A stretch of DNA of 64,000 nucleotides from Aureobasidium sp. EXF-3400. Its lineage: Eukaryota; Ascomycota; Dothideomycetes; Dothideales; Saccotheciaceae. The translations under genes were made by a program, and so were the position numbers. Location of the stretch: the NCBI GenBank assembly GCA_024195585.1, contig SWBL01000083.1, positions 1 to 64,000 on the forward strand. The letters run 5' to 3'. The notes under the pieces are model-generated. The model had not been told where the DNA came from, ran no database searches, and saw only the letters and a list, made by a program, of their open reading frames with translations. The stretch's first letter is position 1; every line of letters begins with the position of its first letter. This document shows, in pieces, positions 22,758 through 34,206 of the stretch.

Positions 22758-23894
22758 ATGAGTCAATTCGCGAACAAGAAGACGGGTAGCATCGAGCTCA
22801 TCCCTGGTATCGACATCCACACCATGGCCATTGGCTTGGTCACTTTGGTTGTTGTGACTGTAGTGTCGCTCTGGTTCTATGCCAACTACATCTTCGACGA
22901 GGACGCTGCTCGTGCCTTGACAGCCAGGAAGAAGCCCGTATCGACCGAGATTGTTTCTCTACGCATCTACCCCATCAAGTCGTGCCGTGGTATCGAGGTC
23001 CAAGATACTAAACTTCACAAAACTGGATTGGATCTGGACCGTCAGTGGATGTTCGTTGATGCAAAGAGTCGCCAATTCTTGACTATTCGCTCGGACCCTA
23101 CCATGACTCTGATTGATACTGGACTTAGTGGAGACGGCAAGGGCAAGTGGACCGACTTGCATGTCAGCATCCACGGCACCGACAAGTACATCAAAGTGCC
23201 TTGCTACCCTACCTCGGAATGGCTGGAGGAGAACACCAAACTCACCAAGGTCGAGATCTGGGGCGAGGACACGGATGGCTGGGAGTACAGCGATGAGATC
23301 AACACTATGTTCAGCGAGTACTTCAAGAAGCCCGTTGCTTTGATCTACAAGGGCCCCACTCCCAGACTCGCACGCGGAAACGCCAGTCCTGATCTCTATG
23401 GCAAGGAGCAAGAACACTACTTTGCCGACGTCATGAGCGTCCAAATCGCCTCGGAGGCTTCTCTCGCCGATCTCAACTCCAGACTTGAAGCCGCTGGCCA
23501 CGATCAGCTTACCATCGAACGCTTCAGACCTAACATTATCGTCAAGGGAACCAAGGCTTGGGACGAGGACAGCTGGAAGAAGGTGTGCATTCGTACCACT
23601 GATCACGCACGCGAAGCAATCTGGAAGACCAATCTCGATGTTTTGTGCCACTGTGCTCGCTGCCAGGTGCCCAACGTCAACCCCGACACGGCAGAGAAGC
23701 ACGCGCACGAGCCTTGGGACACACTCATGAAGTTCAGACGTATCGACCAGGGTGGAGTGGCCAAGTACAAGCCTTGCTTTGGTATGCTGTGTGTTCCTAC
23801 GAGCGAGGGCCCAATCGCTGTGGGTGGTGCTCTGGAAGTCTTGGAACGCACAGAGAAGCACCTGTACAACACCTCCAAATTTGAGGATCTATAG
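22758..23894 (+). CDS. MOSC-domain molybdenum-cofactor protein (mARC-like)
   Basis: Intronless, 378 aa. A membrane anchor at about 23-45 (TMAIGLVTLVVVTVVSLWFYANYIF) is followed by the MOSC N-terminal beta-barrel domain, which starts IVSLRIYPIKSCRG at about 65, and the MOSC domain. The motif RPNIIVKGTKAWDEDSWK and the later LCHCARCQVPNVNPDT contain the family's conserved cysteine that coordinates the molybdenum centre in mARC enzymes. Animal mARC proteins reduce N-hydroxylated compounds at the outer mitochondrial membrane using cytochrome b5; a similar role here is inferred from the N-terminal anchor plus MOSC pair. The start at 22758 is the first ATG before the anchor. Confidence 0.85.
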   Translation: MSQFANKKTGSIELIPGIDIHTMAIGLVTLVVVTVVSLWFYANYIFDEDAARALTARKKPVSTEIVSLRIYPIKSCRGIEVQDTKLHKTGLDLDRQWMFVDAKSRQFLTIRSDPTMTLIDTGLSGDGKGKWTDLHVSIHGTDKYIKVPCYPTSEWLEENTKLTKVEIWGEDTDGWEYSDEINTMFSEYFKKPVALIYKGPTPRLARGNASPDLYGKEQEHYFADVMSVQIASEASLADLNSRLEAAGHDQLTIERFRPNIIVKGTKAWDEDSWKKVCIRTTDHAREAIWKTNLDVLCHCARCQVPNVNPDTAEKHAHEPWDTLMKFRRIDQGGVAKYKPCFGMLCVPTSEGPIAVGGALEVLERTEKHLYNTSKFEDL

Positions 23895-24063
23895 TATGAG
23901 CAGTTCAGTGTCAAGTAGTAATCGTATTGCAAAAGACGAAAAGTTTGGGAAGATGTCATAATTTTCTTGCCGATCCAACTCCAATCTTGGGAAACCCAGA
24001 ATGCAAGTACATTACAAGAAGGAGATATGTTGTACAAGGGTATATACGGCGTGTTTGGCAAAT

Positions 24064-25112
24064 CTACCATGAGTACCACTGCCTCTGTCCCTGGATAGGG
24101 CGGTCAGGCAAGGGAGTCCAGACCTTGGCCTCACGCTGCCTCTTTCTCTTGTCCTCGCGCTCATTGTATTGTCTGACTCTGGTAGCCTCCTCCTTCAGTA
24201 CCATGCCTAGATGGGTCCAGGGAGTCTGCAGAATGTTGATCTTGCCCTTTGCGCGGTACTCGGGCAGCTTTCCGTAAGGTCCTCTACCAACCCAGGCTTG
24301 GTCAATGTACATAGTTGTAGGGTCCTGAACGGTGTGTCTCTTTCCATCCTTGAGGCGAATGTCGACAGGCCTGGTTGAGTCGGCAACAGTAGGCTGGCCG
24401 ATACCCATACCACGGGCGACAATGGCCTCATCACGAGCGTACTCGAGGTAGCTGAGAACGGGGACGGCGACCTTCTTCTTGCTGAAACGCAGTTGTACAA
24501 TGGCGTCGTCGACGGTCTTGCCGGCGATCTGGCGTGCAATGGGGCCCAGCTTCTTGATACTCGTCTTGAGGTTCTCACTCTTGCCGACACTTTCTCTTTC
24601 GGTGCGCTTGATAAACATTTTCTTGTTCAGGCGGCCGCCCTTGCGAATGTCGCGGATGGCCATCTTGCGCTGCCATCGCTCGCGTGCCACTGGGTGGGGA
24701 TCGAGGACGGCGGCCATGGAAGTGAGATTGCGGCCACCAGCTTGAACTCCTGGCTCCTTCTTCTCGGCGTCGCGCTCTTGTACCTGACGTTCGCCTTCGA
24801 AGATGGATGTTTCGGCGAGGTCACCGCGCTGCAGGGCATCGGCACCTTGCTTGGTCGGCTTCTTCTTGAGATACTGGTCCAGTACGGGGTTGGTGGCTTG
24901 GCCAGGCCTGGAACTTAGGTTGCTGTTATCCTTTCTCTTGCCAAAGAAGCCCCAGATTGAGCGGCGTCCGACAGTCGATGGTGTTGTCGAAGAGGGCGCA
25001 TGAATACATTGGAGGCCACCTGCTTTACTCGTCAGCATCACCTTCGCTTGGGAGAGCCAGACGCCATCTTACCATTCTGCAGCAGTCGCCGCGAAGGTGT
25101 ACGGGCGCTCAT
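24064..25112 (-). CDS. Mitochondrial large-subunit ribosomal protein uL22m
   Basis: Two exons on the minus strand (25073-25112, 24064-25019) encode 331 aa. The first exon supplies MSARTPSRRLLQNG, a basic, hydroxylated mitochondrial presequence. Without it the frame would have no sensible N-terminus. The L22 domain covers about 160-285: KKLGPIARQIAGKTVDDAI, then LRFSKKKVAVPVL, and YIDQAWVGRGPYGKLPEYRAKGK, the loop that lines the ribosome exit tunnel. The long N- and C-terminal basic extensions are usual for fungal mitochondrial ribosomal proteins. The gene is convergent with the MOSC gene (about 170 bp between stops) and divergent from the PRP24-like gene. Confidence 0.9.
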
Positions 25113-26081
25113 TGTGTGTGGTTTGTGCGTGTATCCTCGTCGTCGCCGGACTTTGGTCTTTCTCTAGAACTTCCTTGCCCGCGCCAAGCAATTCCGAGCC
25201 GACCCTGTCCTTCCCTCAACTCTGACTCGACATGCTTTGTTCTGCTTCTACCTCTGCATCTGCATCTAACCATGTTGCTTTTGACCATTTGAATATCATA
25301 CTCTAGCACGATAGACCGCTTGGTCGAGTACGGGTTTCATAACTCTCATATCAGGGTAATCCTGTAGCCACCACGGTGCTACAACACAGCTGCTTCATCG
25401 TGACATCCGATGCCCGCCGTCTTTATAAACGAGTCATGCTTTGACCATTTTCGCTTTGATAATCAAGGCACACCCGGTGACAACTTGTCTGCCTGATTGA
25501 ACTTGAACTCTTTCTATTCTGTTCTCGTCTGTCCCTCTACAAGAGAGCTCCCTCGTCCGGCCAAGCACTCGAGTTGTTGCCCCTTTGTCGATCGTCTTCA
25601 AGTCGCATCTTCAAAATCTTCAATTCACTCCACACTCCACGCCTGACTCTCATTCTGATTGGACGGCGCTATTGCAACACCGTTGCACCCTCAAGGATCG
25701 CAGACTCCCTGTCCAATCCGTGTCAGAGAAAGAACATCCTCCCTCTTGCGCCTCACTCTCTTCAACTTCTCCTCCCTCGCTTCTCTCCTCGCCTTTCTAG
25801 AAGCCGAAGAACCTGCAACGCCTCCCGCTCTGATCCTTCTCGTCGGAACTTGATTACGCTGCCCGCAGACTGCCATTTTGCGCTCGAGAGTGATCCCTTG
25901 TTTCCCGTGACAGGTGCCGTCGGCGGAGCCTCTTCCAGTCAAAAGGATCGCTACTCCAGTACCGCCATCCCTCTTGTCCCCATTTTAAGTGGTGTTCGCC
26001 CTCTTTTAGCTAGTACGGGCCATCGTTTTTGGTTTTTTTAATTATTTGATCCATACTGTCGGATTCGGATCACTGTCCGTC
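25113..26081. other. Divergent intergenic region, pyrimidine-rich
   Basis: A 970-bp shared upstream region of uL22m and the PRP24-like gene. From about 25500 it is strongly C/T-rich on the plus strand, as in fungal leaders and core promoters. The 155-codon frame at 25574-26041 is a product of this composition and lacks motifs. Confidence 0.4.
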
Positions 26082-29000
26082 ATGGATATCAATGCCTTGC
26101 TGTCGCCGTCAGAATCGCCGGTTCAGCAACATGCTTCAGCAGCGCCTGCCAGACCAAGAGCTCAACCACGTCCTACCGGTGGCAGACGTACTGCATCGGG
26201 CCTTAGCAATGAGATCTCCATGACCTCGCCGCCGCCCGAGGCACCGCGTTCGGCACCTCAACTAGGACAGGAGTCTACCAACCAACATCAGAGGAACGCA
26301 TATGCCTCTACATATAATGGCGCACAGGATATGAGGAACTTCAGAAGCAGCCACGACACTCCTGAAACGAGGAGTCCTCATGCAACGCCGGCACAGGCTT
26401 TCCGACCACAACTTCAATATGTCTCCCGCCGGCATTCGTCAACGCCGCAGATGGAGACTTTAGCAGGTGCGATTGTTCCAGTCACATGACGTAGCTGCCT
26501 ACAAACGAATAAATCTTTAACATTGATCCCAGATCTTGCTTCGATGCAGCATCACCAAATACAAAGACAGCACTCTCTGGTCGACGCACACTTGTCATCC
26601 ATGTAAGTCTTTCGCGCATCAACTGAGTTCAAGTTCTTGGTATTAACACATTCGCAGCAACCGCCGCACCAGCTTTGCCCCTCCACTCGCCCGCTCTGCT
26701 CTCTCTTCCTCTCAGGTTGCCATGGCCGAAGCCCCGGCTCAAACGCCCGAGCCGCGTGCTTTTACGGCTGCTTCACTGACCGAGCAGGAGATTCAGACCA
26801 TCACCGAATTGGTCAAGTACCTGGCCGAAAACTCTTACGCTTACGACTCTCACGTGCAACTCATCAACCTACTTCACAAAGGCTTTGTCGCTCATGTCTA
26901 CGGTATCTCAAATGTGGTCATCAATGACCCGAGAGATTACAACCTTCTCCCTGATATGCGACAAGCACGTGAGGCTATGGACTCCCGATTTGCTGTTGGA
27001 GAAGACATCTGGAAAGACTGGATCAACGATGAGGCCATCCTGGCTCGTCAGAGTGAGGAACGCGTCGCCGTCATGGACCTATGTCAAAAAGCCGTGCAGG
27101 ATGAGCCTACTAGTGTCACTCTCTGGTCAATCTATGGCGAGTGGGTCATGCAGACATATTCTATCGCCAATGGCTTTATCGAAGGAGACCCCAATGTATG
27201 GACTGACATTGACAAGGAAATCTGCAAGGAGGTCTTTAGTCGCGATATTTGCTTGAACGTGTGGGAGAAAGCCGTCGAGGCCACAGCGTGGCGTATAGAC
27301 GAGAGTCATCGTGTGTGGGATCGCTACATCGACCTTTTACTACAGGAGTTCCCGGAAAACCCATCATCTCAGGCAATTGAGCATGTCAACAACATCTTCA
27401 TGCGCCGCCTTCGAACCCCTCATGCGAATTGGTCTGAGACTTCTTCCAGATTCTGGCCCATCGTCTCAAAGTTCAATGCGCACAATTGGGAAGAGATCAT
27501 GGCCGCTACCAACGAGATGGCTGCCCCTGCCAAGCAACAGATCGCACTCCGAGAGTCGCATGAGCTGAATTTGCAGCGAGCAGCCGAATCCGGTGACAGT
27601 GCTGCTCTATACAATGCCTTCGCCGAATACCTCATCTGGGACCGAAAGAACAAACGCCGCTCACCTTTCGATTTCGAACTGCGATGTTCCTTGTATGAGA
27701 GAGCTCTGTTGCGTTTCCCTACCGTCATCGAGTGGTGGCTCGATCTTGCCGACTTTGTGTTGAAGACTAACTCACATAGTCCGGTTATCTTGACAATCTT
27801 GGAACGGGCTACTAGACATTGTCCATGGTCTGGCGATTTATGGTCAAGGCGTGTCCTGCGCGCCGAGGTGGACAAGCTCCCCTATGACGAAGTCGAGCAG
27901 GTCAAGCACAAGGCTACCAACAGCGGTCTTCTTGACATCGGCGGTATGGAAGAAGTCCTCAAAGTATATTCTTCGTGGTGTGGTTACCTGCGCCGCAGAG
28001 CCTTTGCGCCAGATAACACCGATGACGAAATCGACATGGCCGATATGGGCATCACTGGTACTCTTGAAGATGCCACTGTTGCTGGTAAAAAGATCTACGG
28101 CGGTGATTACAAAGGCGATCCTCTTTTCCGCTTGGAAAAGATCCGCGTCAAGTTCCTTGCCGAGGCTCGACGTTACCAGGACGCGAGATCAGTGTTTGAG
28201 AAGTTGAGAACTACTCATACCGCCAGTGCCGATTTCTGGATTGCTTGGTATCAGTTCGAATTTACGCACTGGGCCCACGAGCGCATGACCGAACCGGTTC
28301 GCATCGAAACGCCTGAAAATGCACCACACAGAGCCACAGCTGTCCTGCGCGAGGCTTTGAACCAAAGAAACCTCGATTGGCCAGAAAAGGTACTCGAGAT
28401 CTGGCCACTTCACTTTTCTCAGAACGAGACCCCTGAAGCATTGCAAGAGGCTCAGGCAGATGCTCGCACTGCACAGTTTTTCCTTACTCAACGTCGGACA
28501 AGAGAGGCAGCAGCAGCTGCTGCTGCTACAGCTACAGCTCCCGAAATCCAACCTCAAGCAACTGAGCTCGAAACAATATCAGAAGAAGCGTCGGTCACAT
28601 CTAAGAGGAAACGTGGAAACGAATCGGAGCAAGAGGCTGAAGATGCCGTCAAGAGGAACAAGACTGCAGATGACTCCACGCAACCACCGTACAACGAAGT
28701 CTCAGCTTCGGCCTCGGCTCAGATCAAGCGCGATAGAGAACACAACACTATCACTGTCAAGGACTTGCCAAGCGATGTTACAGAAAAGCGCTTACGACAG
28801 TTCTTCAGCGATTGTGGAACCATTCTTTCCGTTGGTGTGGTGGCTGATGACAATGCCATGACTGCACACGCCACCATCGAGTTTGAGACCGAAGAGGATA
28901 CCCTATCCGCCAAGACCAGGGACGGAAAGACTTTCGACGGCAATACCATCCGCATCCAGTCTGGAACACTTTCAACTCTTTACGTTACCAATTACCCCGC

Positions 29001-30180
29001 CGAATGGGATGAAGTCAAGATTCGTGAGATGTTCCAAGATTTCGGTACTGTCGTCAGTGTCCGCCTGCCGTCCCTCAAGTACAATCAGCGCCGCCGCTTC
29101 TGCTATGTACAATTCCTGACATCTGAAGAAGCCAATGCCGCCACTGCTTTGAACAATAAGGCTCTAGACGGTCAACACCGTCTTGTTGCTAAGATTTCAG
29201 ATCCTCATGCCAAGAAGGGACGTTCCGGCGCTGTAACAGAAGGTCGTGAATTGCATGTTGCCAACATCGATTTCAACGCTACGGAGGCGGAGATTCGCGA
29301 CCTGTTCAGCCAACATGGCACTGTTGAGGGTATTCGTATGATCAAGAACCACCAAGGCAGATTCTTTGGCACGGCGTTTGTCGTCTTCTCAAAGTCCGAG
29401 GAGGCTGAAGCAGCACTGGTGCTCAACAACAAGCCATTGAAGGATCGTCTTATCCGTATCACCCTTGCAACAGACAGGAGTTCAGCGAAGAAGGACATTG
29501 CGACCACAATCGTCCAACAAACCACGAGCGGATCTCCTGCGCCCGAGGGTAGTCAGAACGGCTCTGTCGAGGCGACCAACGGACGCAAAGGATCTATCGG
29601 AGCACCTCAGGAGCTCAACGAGGAGACTGCTAGGACAGTACGCGAGCGTACGCTGGCTCTTCTCGACCTTCCTGACACGGTCAACGATGCCCGCATCCAA
29701 GCCTTCCTTGAGACCTTTGGCCCGCTCCGCAAGATCACCGTGCGCCGCGACAAATCAGGTGCCATGGTCGAGTTCGTCAATCTTCAAGATGCCGGCAAAG
29801 TCGGCATGGGAGTCGACTGTAGTCCTTTGGGCCCAGAAGTGCGCATTGGCACTGTCGAAGATCTCCTTTACAAGTCAAAGGCCAAGCCTGCATCCGAACA
29901 GGCTCCCAAGCCCGTCACCTCGTTCAAGCCCGCTCAAGCTGGTATCTCGAGACCTGCTCAAAGAAGCGGTCAGGGCAGACGCGGTGGACTCGGCTTCAAG
30001 CGTGGTGGTGGATTTGCCGCTAGCTCTAATTCTGGAGCTGCAAAGTCGCCTGAAGGAGAAGACAAGACTATGACTGGAACCGGCGAGACCGAGACCAAGG
30101 CAAAGAGCAACAACGACTTTAGAGCATTGTTCAACAAGGGCAAGGAGGCTGCCGATGCCACTACCGAAGACAAGGCATAG
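26082..30180 (+). CDS. PRP24: U4/U6 snRNP-associated splicing factor, PRP24/SART3 type
   Basis: Three exons (26082-26466, 26533-26602, 26658-30180) encode 1325 aa. It helps anneal U4 to U6 snRNA during spliceosome recycling in the nucleus. The N-terminal 170 residues are low-complexity. HAT (half-TPR) repeats follow from about 190 to 770, e.g. VTLWSIYGEWVM, ICLNVWEKAVEATAW and SADFWIAWYQFEF, then an acidic linker with KRKRGNESEQE. Four RRMs start near 847 (NTITVKDLP), 924 (STLYVTNYP), 1014 (RELHVANID) and 1148 (RTLALLDLP); the second and third have good RNP-1 motifs (RRRFCYVQF, RFFGTAFVVF). The C-terminal NDFRALFNKGK is the Lsm2-8-interaction motif. The small exons upstream were included because they splice in frame without stops. 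If they are untranslated, the protein would start at 26722. HAT plus RRM plus the Lsm motif is the SART3 architecture. Confidence 0.93.
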
Positions 30181-30871
30181 ATGTGCAAAGTTGCCTCAGA
30201 AGGAACCGAAGGAACCGAAATAGATGGGGAAACGTAGCAAAGGAAAAAGTAGGCAACAAGAAAAAGTGTATCTTAATAAATTAATCCATCAACATAAGAA
30301 AAAACCAAAAAGAAGTCATTTCAATCTTAAGTCATCACTTCCCAACTTCCATGCAGATGTGTACTTCGCCTTGTAAGGAATCTCAATCAATCACTTGGAC
30401 GCCATGGTTCTGGAATTGGAGAAAGATCAAATTTGCATTTCTTTTGGAAAGAGTATTAGACAAGAAACAGATAAAGAGCAACTGCCCCTTTCGGATAAGA
30501 GAAAACAAAACCGCATCGTGGCTTTCCTTGTTCGCATTATGAGTAATTATGCTTTTTGTCTGAATTCATCAAAACTGGAGTTCATCGTGACTGTCGTTGC
30601 ATAAAAGGCCGTAAAAGAGCAGAAAGAGCAGAGAAGCAAGAAATACAAGAAGAGGAGAAAACAATCGTCAAAAGTGCAGCAAAAATCAGAGAAAGCAGGA
30701 ACAGGCTGGAGGGAGTATCTCTGGGTAGCAACAATGTCCTCCCGGTTCGGGTCATCAAAAGTCGGGGCGATGCCGTATGTACTGTCGATGGATATTGGGC
30801 GTTGATTCCCATATTTGCAGTGTTGAGTTTCCGTACGAGCCTGAGATATGATACCGGAGGCGATGATGAAA
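30181..30871. other. Convergent intergenic region, A-rich
   Basis: About 690 bp of 3' flanks, purine/A-rich on the plus strand. No gene or repeat was supported. Confidence 0.4.
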
Positions 30872-33457
30872 TCAGAATACATCATCGGGCCAGTCCCATT
30901 GCTTGTTGCCAGCGCCAACCTGAGCGTCTGCAGTCTTCTCAAATGCAGTTGGCAAGGCTGGGACGGAGCCAACGCCAGGAGTGGCGGTAACGATGTGGTG
31001 CTTCTCGATAGAGACGAGCGTAGGCTTGGTATAGACAGTGTCGGGTGGAGGCGAAGAGTGGCGTTGGGAGGAAGAAGGACGCTTGTTCGAGCCTCTGGAG
31101 GTGGGACGGGCAGTCTCGTACTTGTTGACTAGAATCGATTTGAGGGGATCGGTGCGTACGTGGATGGAGTCGGTATCGGCATTGCCGAATGCAGAATCGT
31201 GCTGCGAGGGAACGAGGGAGTTGGTAGAGTCAACACGCGGGGCGACGGCAATGTTATCTTCTTCGTTGATGGGATCGAGAGTGTCCATGCTTGGGCGGCC
31301 GGGAGGAGGGAGGTCGGTCGATTGGTCGGCAACGTGCTGCTTACTGCTGTCCTGCTTCTTGGTGTTGGTCTTGTTCATCTTACCATGGCCATTCTCGGAT
31401 CCAGGTTGATCGTTTGCGGACTCGACATTGGCTGCCTTCTTGCCGGTGGACTTACGCTTCTTCTTTGGTTTTTCTTTGACGAACTCTAATTCGTCTTCTT
31501 CCTCGTCTGCTGGAGGCTTGTAGATGCCGTCATCCTTGGAAGCACTTTTGCGCTTCTTGGTAGGCGTCTTCTTGACCTTGAGTTTGATGGTAGCATCAAG
31601 AGCCTTGAGTTTGGCATCCAGACTGGGACGGTTATCAGCTTCACTCTGATCAGCAGCCTCAGAAGAGGCAAGAGCAGCTGGATCCATGGGAGCTTGGTCG
31701 TAGTAGTCGGCGGGTAAGAACGACTGATTTACTGAACGAGGCGTGTCAAGGATAATGACCGAGTCTCTTAGATAACCAGGGCTTCTCAGATGGGTCAAGT
31801 CAAAGGATTGAGAGTGAGTAGGCTTCGGTCTGACGAGCGAAGGAGTGTTCTGAGCTTGAGCCAACGTCTCTGGTTGGATGAGGCTTTCTGAAGGGAGAGA
31901 AGGTAGCTTGCTAGCGCTCAGGCCAAATCTAGCCCTAGTAGATTTGGATTTGGAAGTAGGAGTGAACCTCTCGAAGCGGGAAGGAAGATGTGGAAGTGGA
32001 GAGGCGTTTGTGATGGCGTTATCTAACTCACGACGAGCGTCAGCGAGTTTGGACTCGAGGTCACTGACACGCTTGTTCAGCTTCACTGCCTTGTTGAGCT
32101 CCTTCTTGGATTGAGATCTGGGAAGGGACTGGAGAGTGAGGTTGTTGTGGAAGGCAGGTTTCTCGGGCGATGTAGATGGAGTCCTCTTGGGCTTGTCCTC
32201 TGACGTGCGTACAAAGCTTTCACTCATGTTGGCATGAGAGCGACCACGCTTCAAAGAGCTTAGGGAAGGAGCGCGGAGAGAAGCACCGCGGAGGGTGAAG
32301 AAGGACTTGCGTTTGCTCAGAGGCTTCTCAGGCGACAAGTGTTGGGGTGACTTTGGCTCCTCAGTCGGGTTGCTGTCTCGTTTGAACAGAGCAGCTAGCT
32401 GGGGCGGTGGAGCAGCATCCGTAGTCAAGTCAAGCGAAGTATCCCGGGATTGTGGAAAATCAGCATCCGGGCGTAGATGAGCATAGGCGGCAGCGTGACG
32501 AGGAGAAGTCAGAGGCTGGCGTACAGGCGAGCCAAATTGGCTGTTTCCACCAACGCGAGGCGATGTCAGAGCCTTGTTGGGCACGACGGTGAAGTTGAAC
32601 TGGCCGGACTTCTTAAGTTCCTGGTATGCCTGTTCATACATGGCCTTGTCGTCCTGAGCACGCTTGCGGTTCTCCTCAATGTTTCTAACAGTAAGATCTT
32701 CCTTGGACTCTTTCCACGTGCGCGAGAAGGATTCCCAGACATTGGTGGGATTGAAGGTGGCTGCAAACATCTTGCCGAAGCGGAAGAGTCCGCCTGCTGG
32801 CTTGGCGGAAGCTGTCGTCGAGGGAGGAATCGAGTCGAACGTGGGGGCGCTGAAGGGTAGAGGTGGACGGGACTCGACTGGCCCGTCCTGGAGAGGATGG
32901 TCGGCAGTAGGTTTGAGGGAGGTCTTGAGGGTATGGTTGGCGGTAGACGTGGCGGTGTGGTAGACTGCGGGAGTCGAGTTCTCTTGGTGATACTGGGTCA
33001 TGAGATGGTCGACATTGGCCAGAGTGGGCACGCTGGTGTCCGAGTGGCCGCGAGTAAAGACGCTCGGAGGTTGTGCACTGGGCTTATCTGACATGCTCCC
33101 TTCCTGGAAGCGAGAGGGGCGTGTGTTGTCCGGGACGTGGACGTCGGTGGGCTCTGCCTGGCGTTTGTTGAGCGATGACAGGCCGTAGCGAGCGTCTTTG
33201 CGGCGGATGCTTCGAGGCTGCTGCTTGGGCGACGGTGATGGGCGGCTGCGTTTGGGTGTGTGTCCATCGTGCTTGGTCTGGTCGTCGGCATCCTCGTGTT
33301 GGCCCTGGTCGTGATTGGCAGGAGCATCGCCGGCCAGACGCACAACTGCCTCAGGCACCTTCATCGCCCATTCCATCGTTCGCTTTCGCTTGCTGCCGCT
33401 GGCAACCGGCTCCAAGCTCTGTCCGAACTCGCTGTACATTCCTGCCGAGTCTGACAT
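30872..33457 (-). CDS. Large low-complexity nuclear protein, uncharacterised
   Basis: Single exon, 861 aa. Mostly Ser/Pro/Lys-rich and disordered in character, with many basic clusters (GSKRKRT near 22, KKTPTKKRKS, KKKRKSTGKK), so nuclear. A short globular-looking patch lies at about 220-290 (GGLFRFGKMFAATFNPTNVWESFSRTWKESKEDL), followed by a coiled-coil-like NRKRAQDDKAMYEQAYQELKK. A second heptad-like segment, KKELNKAVKLNKRVSDLESKLADARRELDNAI, lies near 450-485. The extreme C-terminus is QWDWPDDVF, an aromatic-acidic tail that looks conserved. Its overall style resembles Pezizomycotina proteins annotated loosely as nuclear RNA-binding, but I see no RNA-binding domain. No function is proposed. 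Confidence 0.72.
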   Translation of the reverse strand: MSDSAGMYSEFGQSLEPVASGSKRKRTMEWAMKVPEAVVRLAGDAPANHDQGQHEDADDQTKHDGHTPKRSRPSPSPKQQPRSIRRKDARYGLSSLNKRQAEPTDVHVPDNTRPSRFQEGSMSDKPSAQPPSVFTRGHSDTSVPTLANVDHLMTQYHQENSTPAVYHTATSTANHTLKTSLKPTADHPLQDGPVESRPPLPFSAPTFDSIPPSTTASAKPAGGLFRFGKMFAATFNPTNVWESFSRTWKESKEDLTVRNIEENRKRAQDDKAMYEQAYQELKKSGQFNFTVVPNKALTSPRVGGNSQFGSPVRQPLTSPRHAAAYAHLRPDADFPQSRDTSLDLTTDAAPPPQLAALFKRDSNPTEEPKSPQHLSPEKPLSKRKSFFTLRGASLRAPSLSSLKRGRSHANMSESFVRTSEDKPKRTPSTSPEKPAFHNNLTLQSLPRSQSKKELNKAVKLNKRVSDLESKLADARRELDNAITNASPLPHLPSRFERFTPTSKSKSTRARFGLSASKLPSLPSESLIQPETLAQAQNTPSLVRPKPTHSQSFDLTHLRSPGYLRDSVIILDTPRSVNQSFLPADYYDQAPMDPAALASSEAADQSEADNRPSLDAKLKALDATIKLKVKKTPTKKRKSASKDDGIYKPPADEEEDELEFVKEKPKKKRKSTGKKAANVESANDQPGSENGHGKMNKTNTKKQDSSKQHVADQSTDLPPPGRPSMDTLDPINEEDNIAVAPRVDSTNSLVPSQHDSAFGNADTDSIHVRTDPLKSILVNKYETARPTSRGSNKRPSSSQRHSSPPPDTVYTKPTLVSIEKHHIVTATPGVGSVPALPTAFEKTADAQVGAGNKQWDWPDDVF

Positions 33458-34206
33458 GTTGTTTACTACCTTCCTGCTGTGAACACGTCAGTCGTCCATT
33501 TTTTGCGCTTTTAAATGTCAAAAGGAGCGTTGGAATCAGACCAGCGGAGACCGTTGTCTTTGTTTACACCCTGAACCCGTGGACTCGGCGTCTGTTGGTA
33601 CTGGATTTCAGTACCGAGTACTTACCGTCAATCTTAGATGCAGCCCTGCGTTTGCCCATGTACTCGAGATCTTTGCTAGTGAGTGACCAATCCGAGTCGT
33701 GTGCAGTAAAGTCTTCTGAGCTCACTATGGCAGAGAAAGATGTGAATGTACAAAATGCGGATTGACGTCTGGTTGTCCCGACACTGCCGCCAAACACAAC
33801 AGAACCGCCGTTTCTCTGCGGAGCGACGCTTTGAACCCATCGAGACCCTGCCTTTGACGAACCATGGTGGAACCACTCATCCGCTTCGTCCTACCGCTCG
33901 TCTAAATACATGAATCATTGTCACTCGATATTGTACCTCACTATCCACAGAAACATACACCGCCGTTACTTCAGTTGTTTTGTAATATGTATGCGTAACT
34001 TCATTGTGTGTCATGTCTATCGTTGCTCTCGTCGGATAACCTCATAATCTCTGATTGGTTGCGGCACTTCTATTCCCCCCTCAATTACATGTCCCGCTAC
34101 TTCGCTTACTCGCACAAAGGAGATCAAAGTCGCTGTTCCACCCCTGTACAAATGAAACACACCCATCGACACTTTTTAGTGCCAATCTTGGTCCGCTAAA
34201 ACTCCC
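33458..34206. other. Intergenic region
   Basis: About 750 bp between the nuclear-protein gene start and the VeA stop, both minus strand. Frames at 33564-33797 and 33676-33876 are short and lack support. Confidence 0.4.

Noticed and set aside
22959..23861. 300-codon minus-strand open frame
   Set aside because: It is antisense to the MOSC gene, has no motif, and arises from the codon bias of the sense gene.
25574..26041. 155-codon frame before the PRP24-like gene
   Set aside because: Its composition reflects a C/T-rich promoter tract; no motif.
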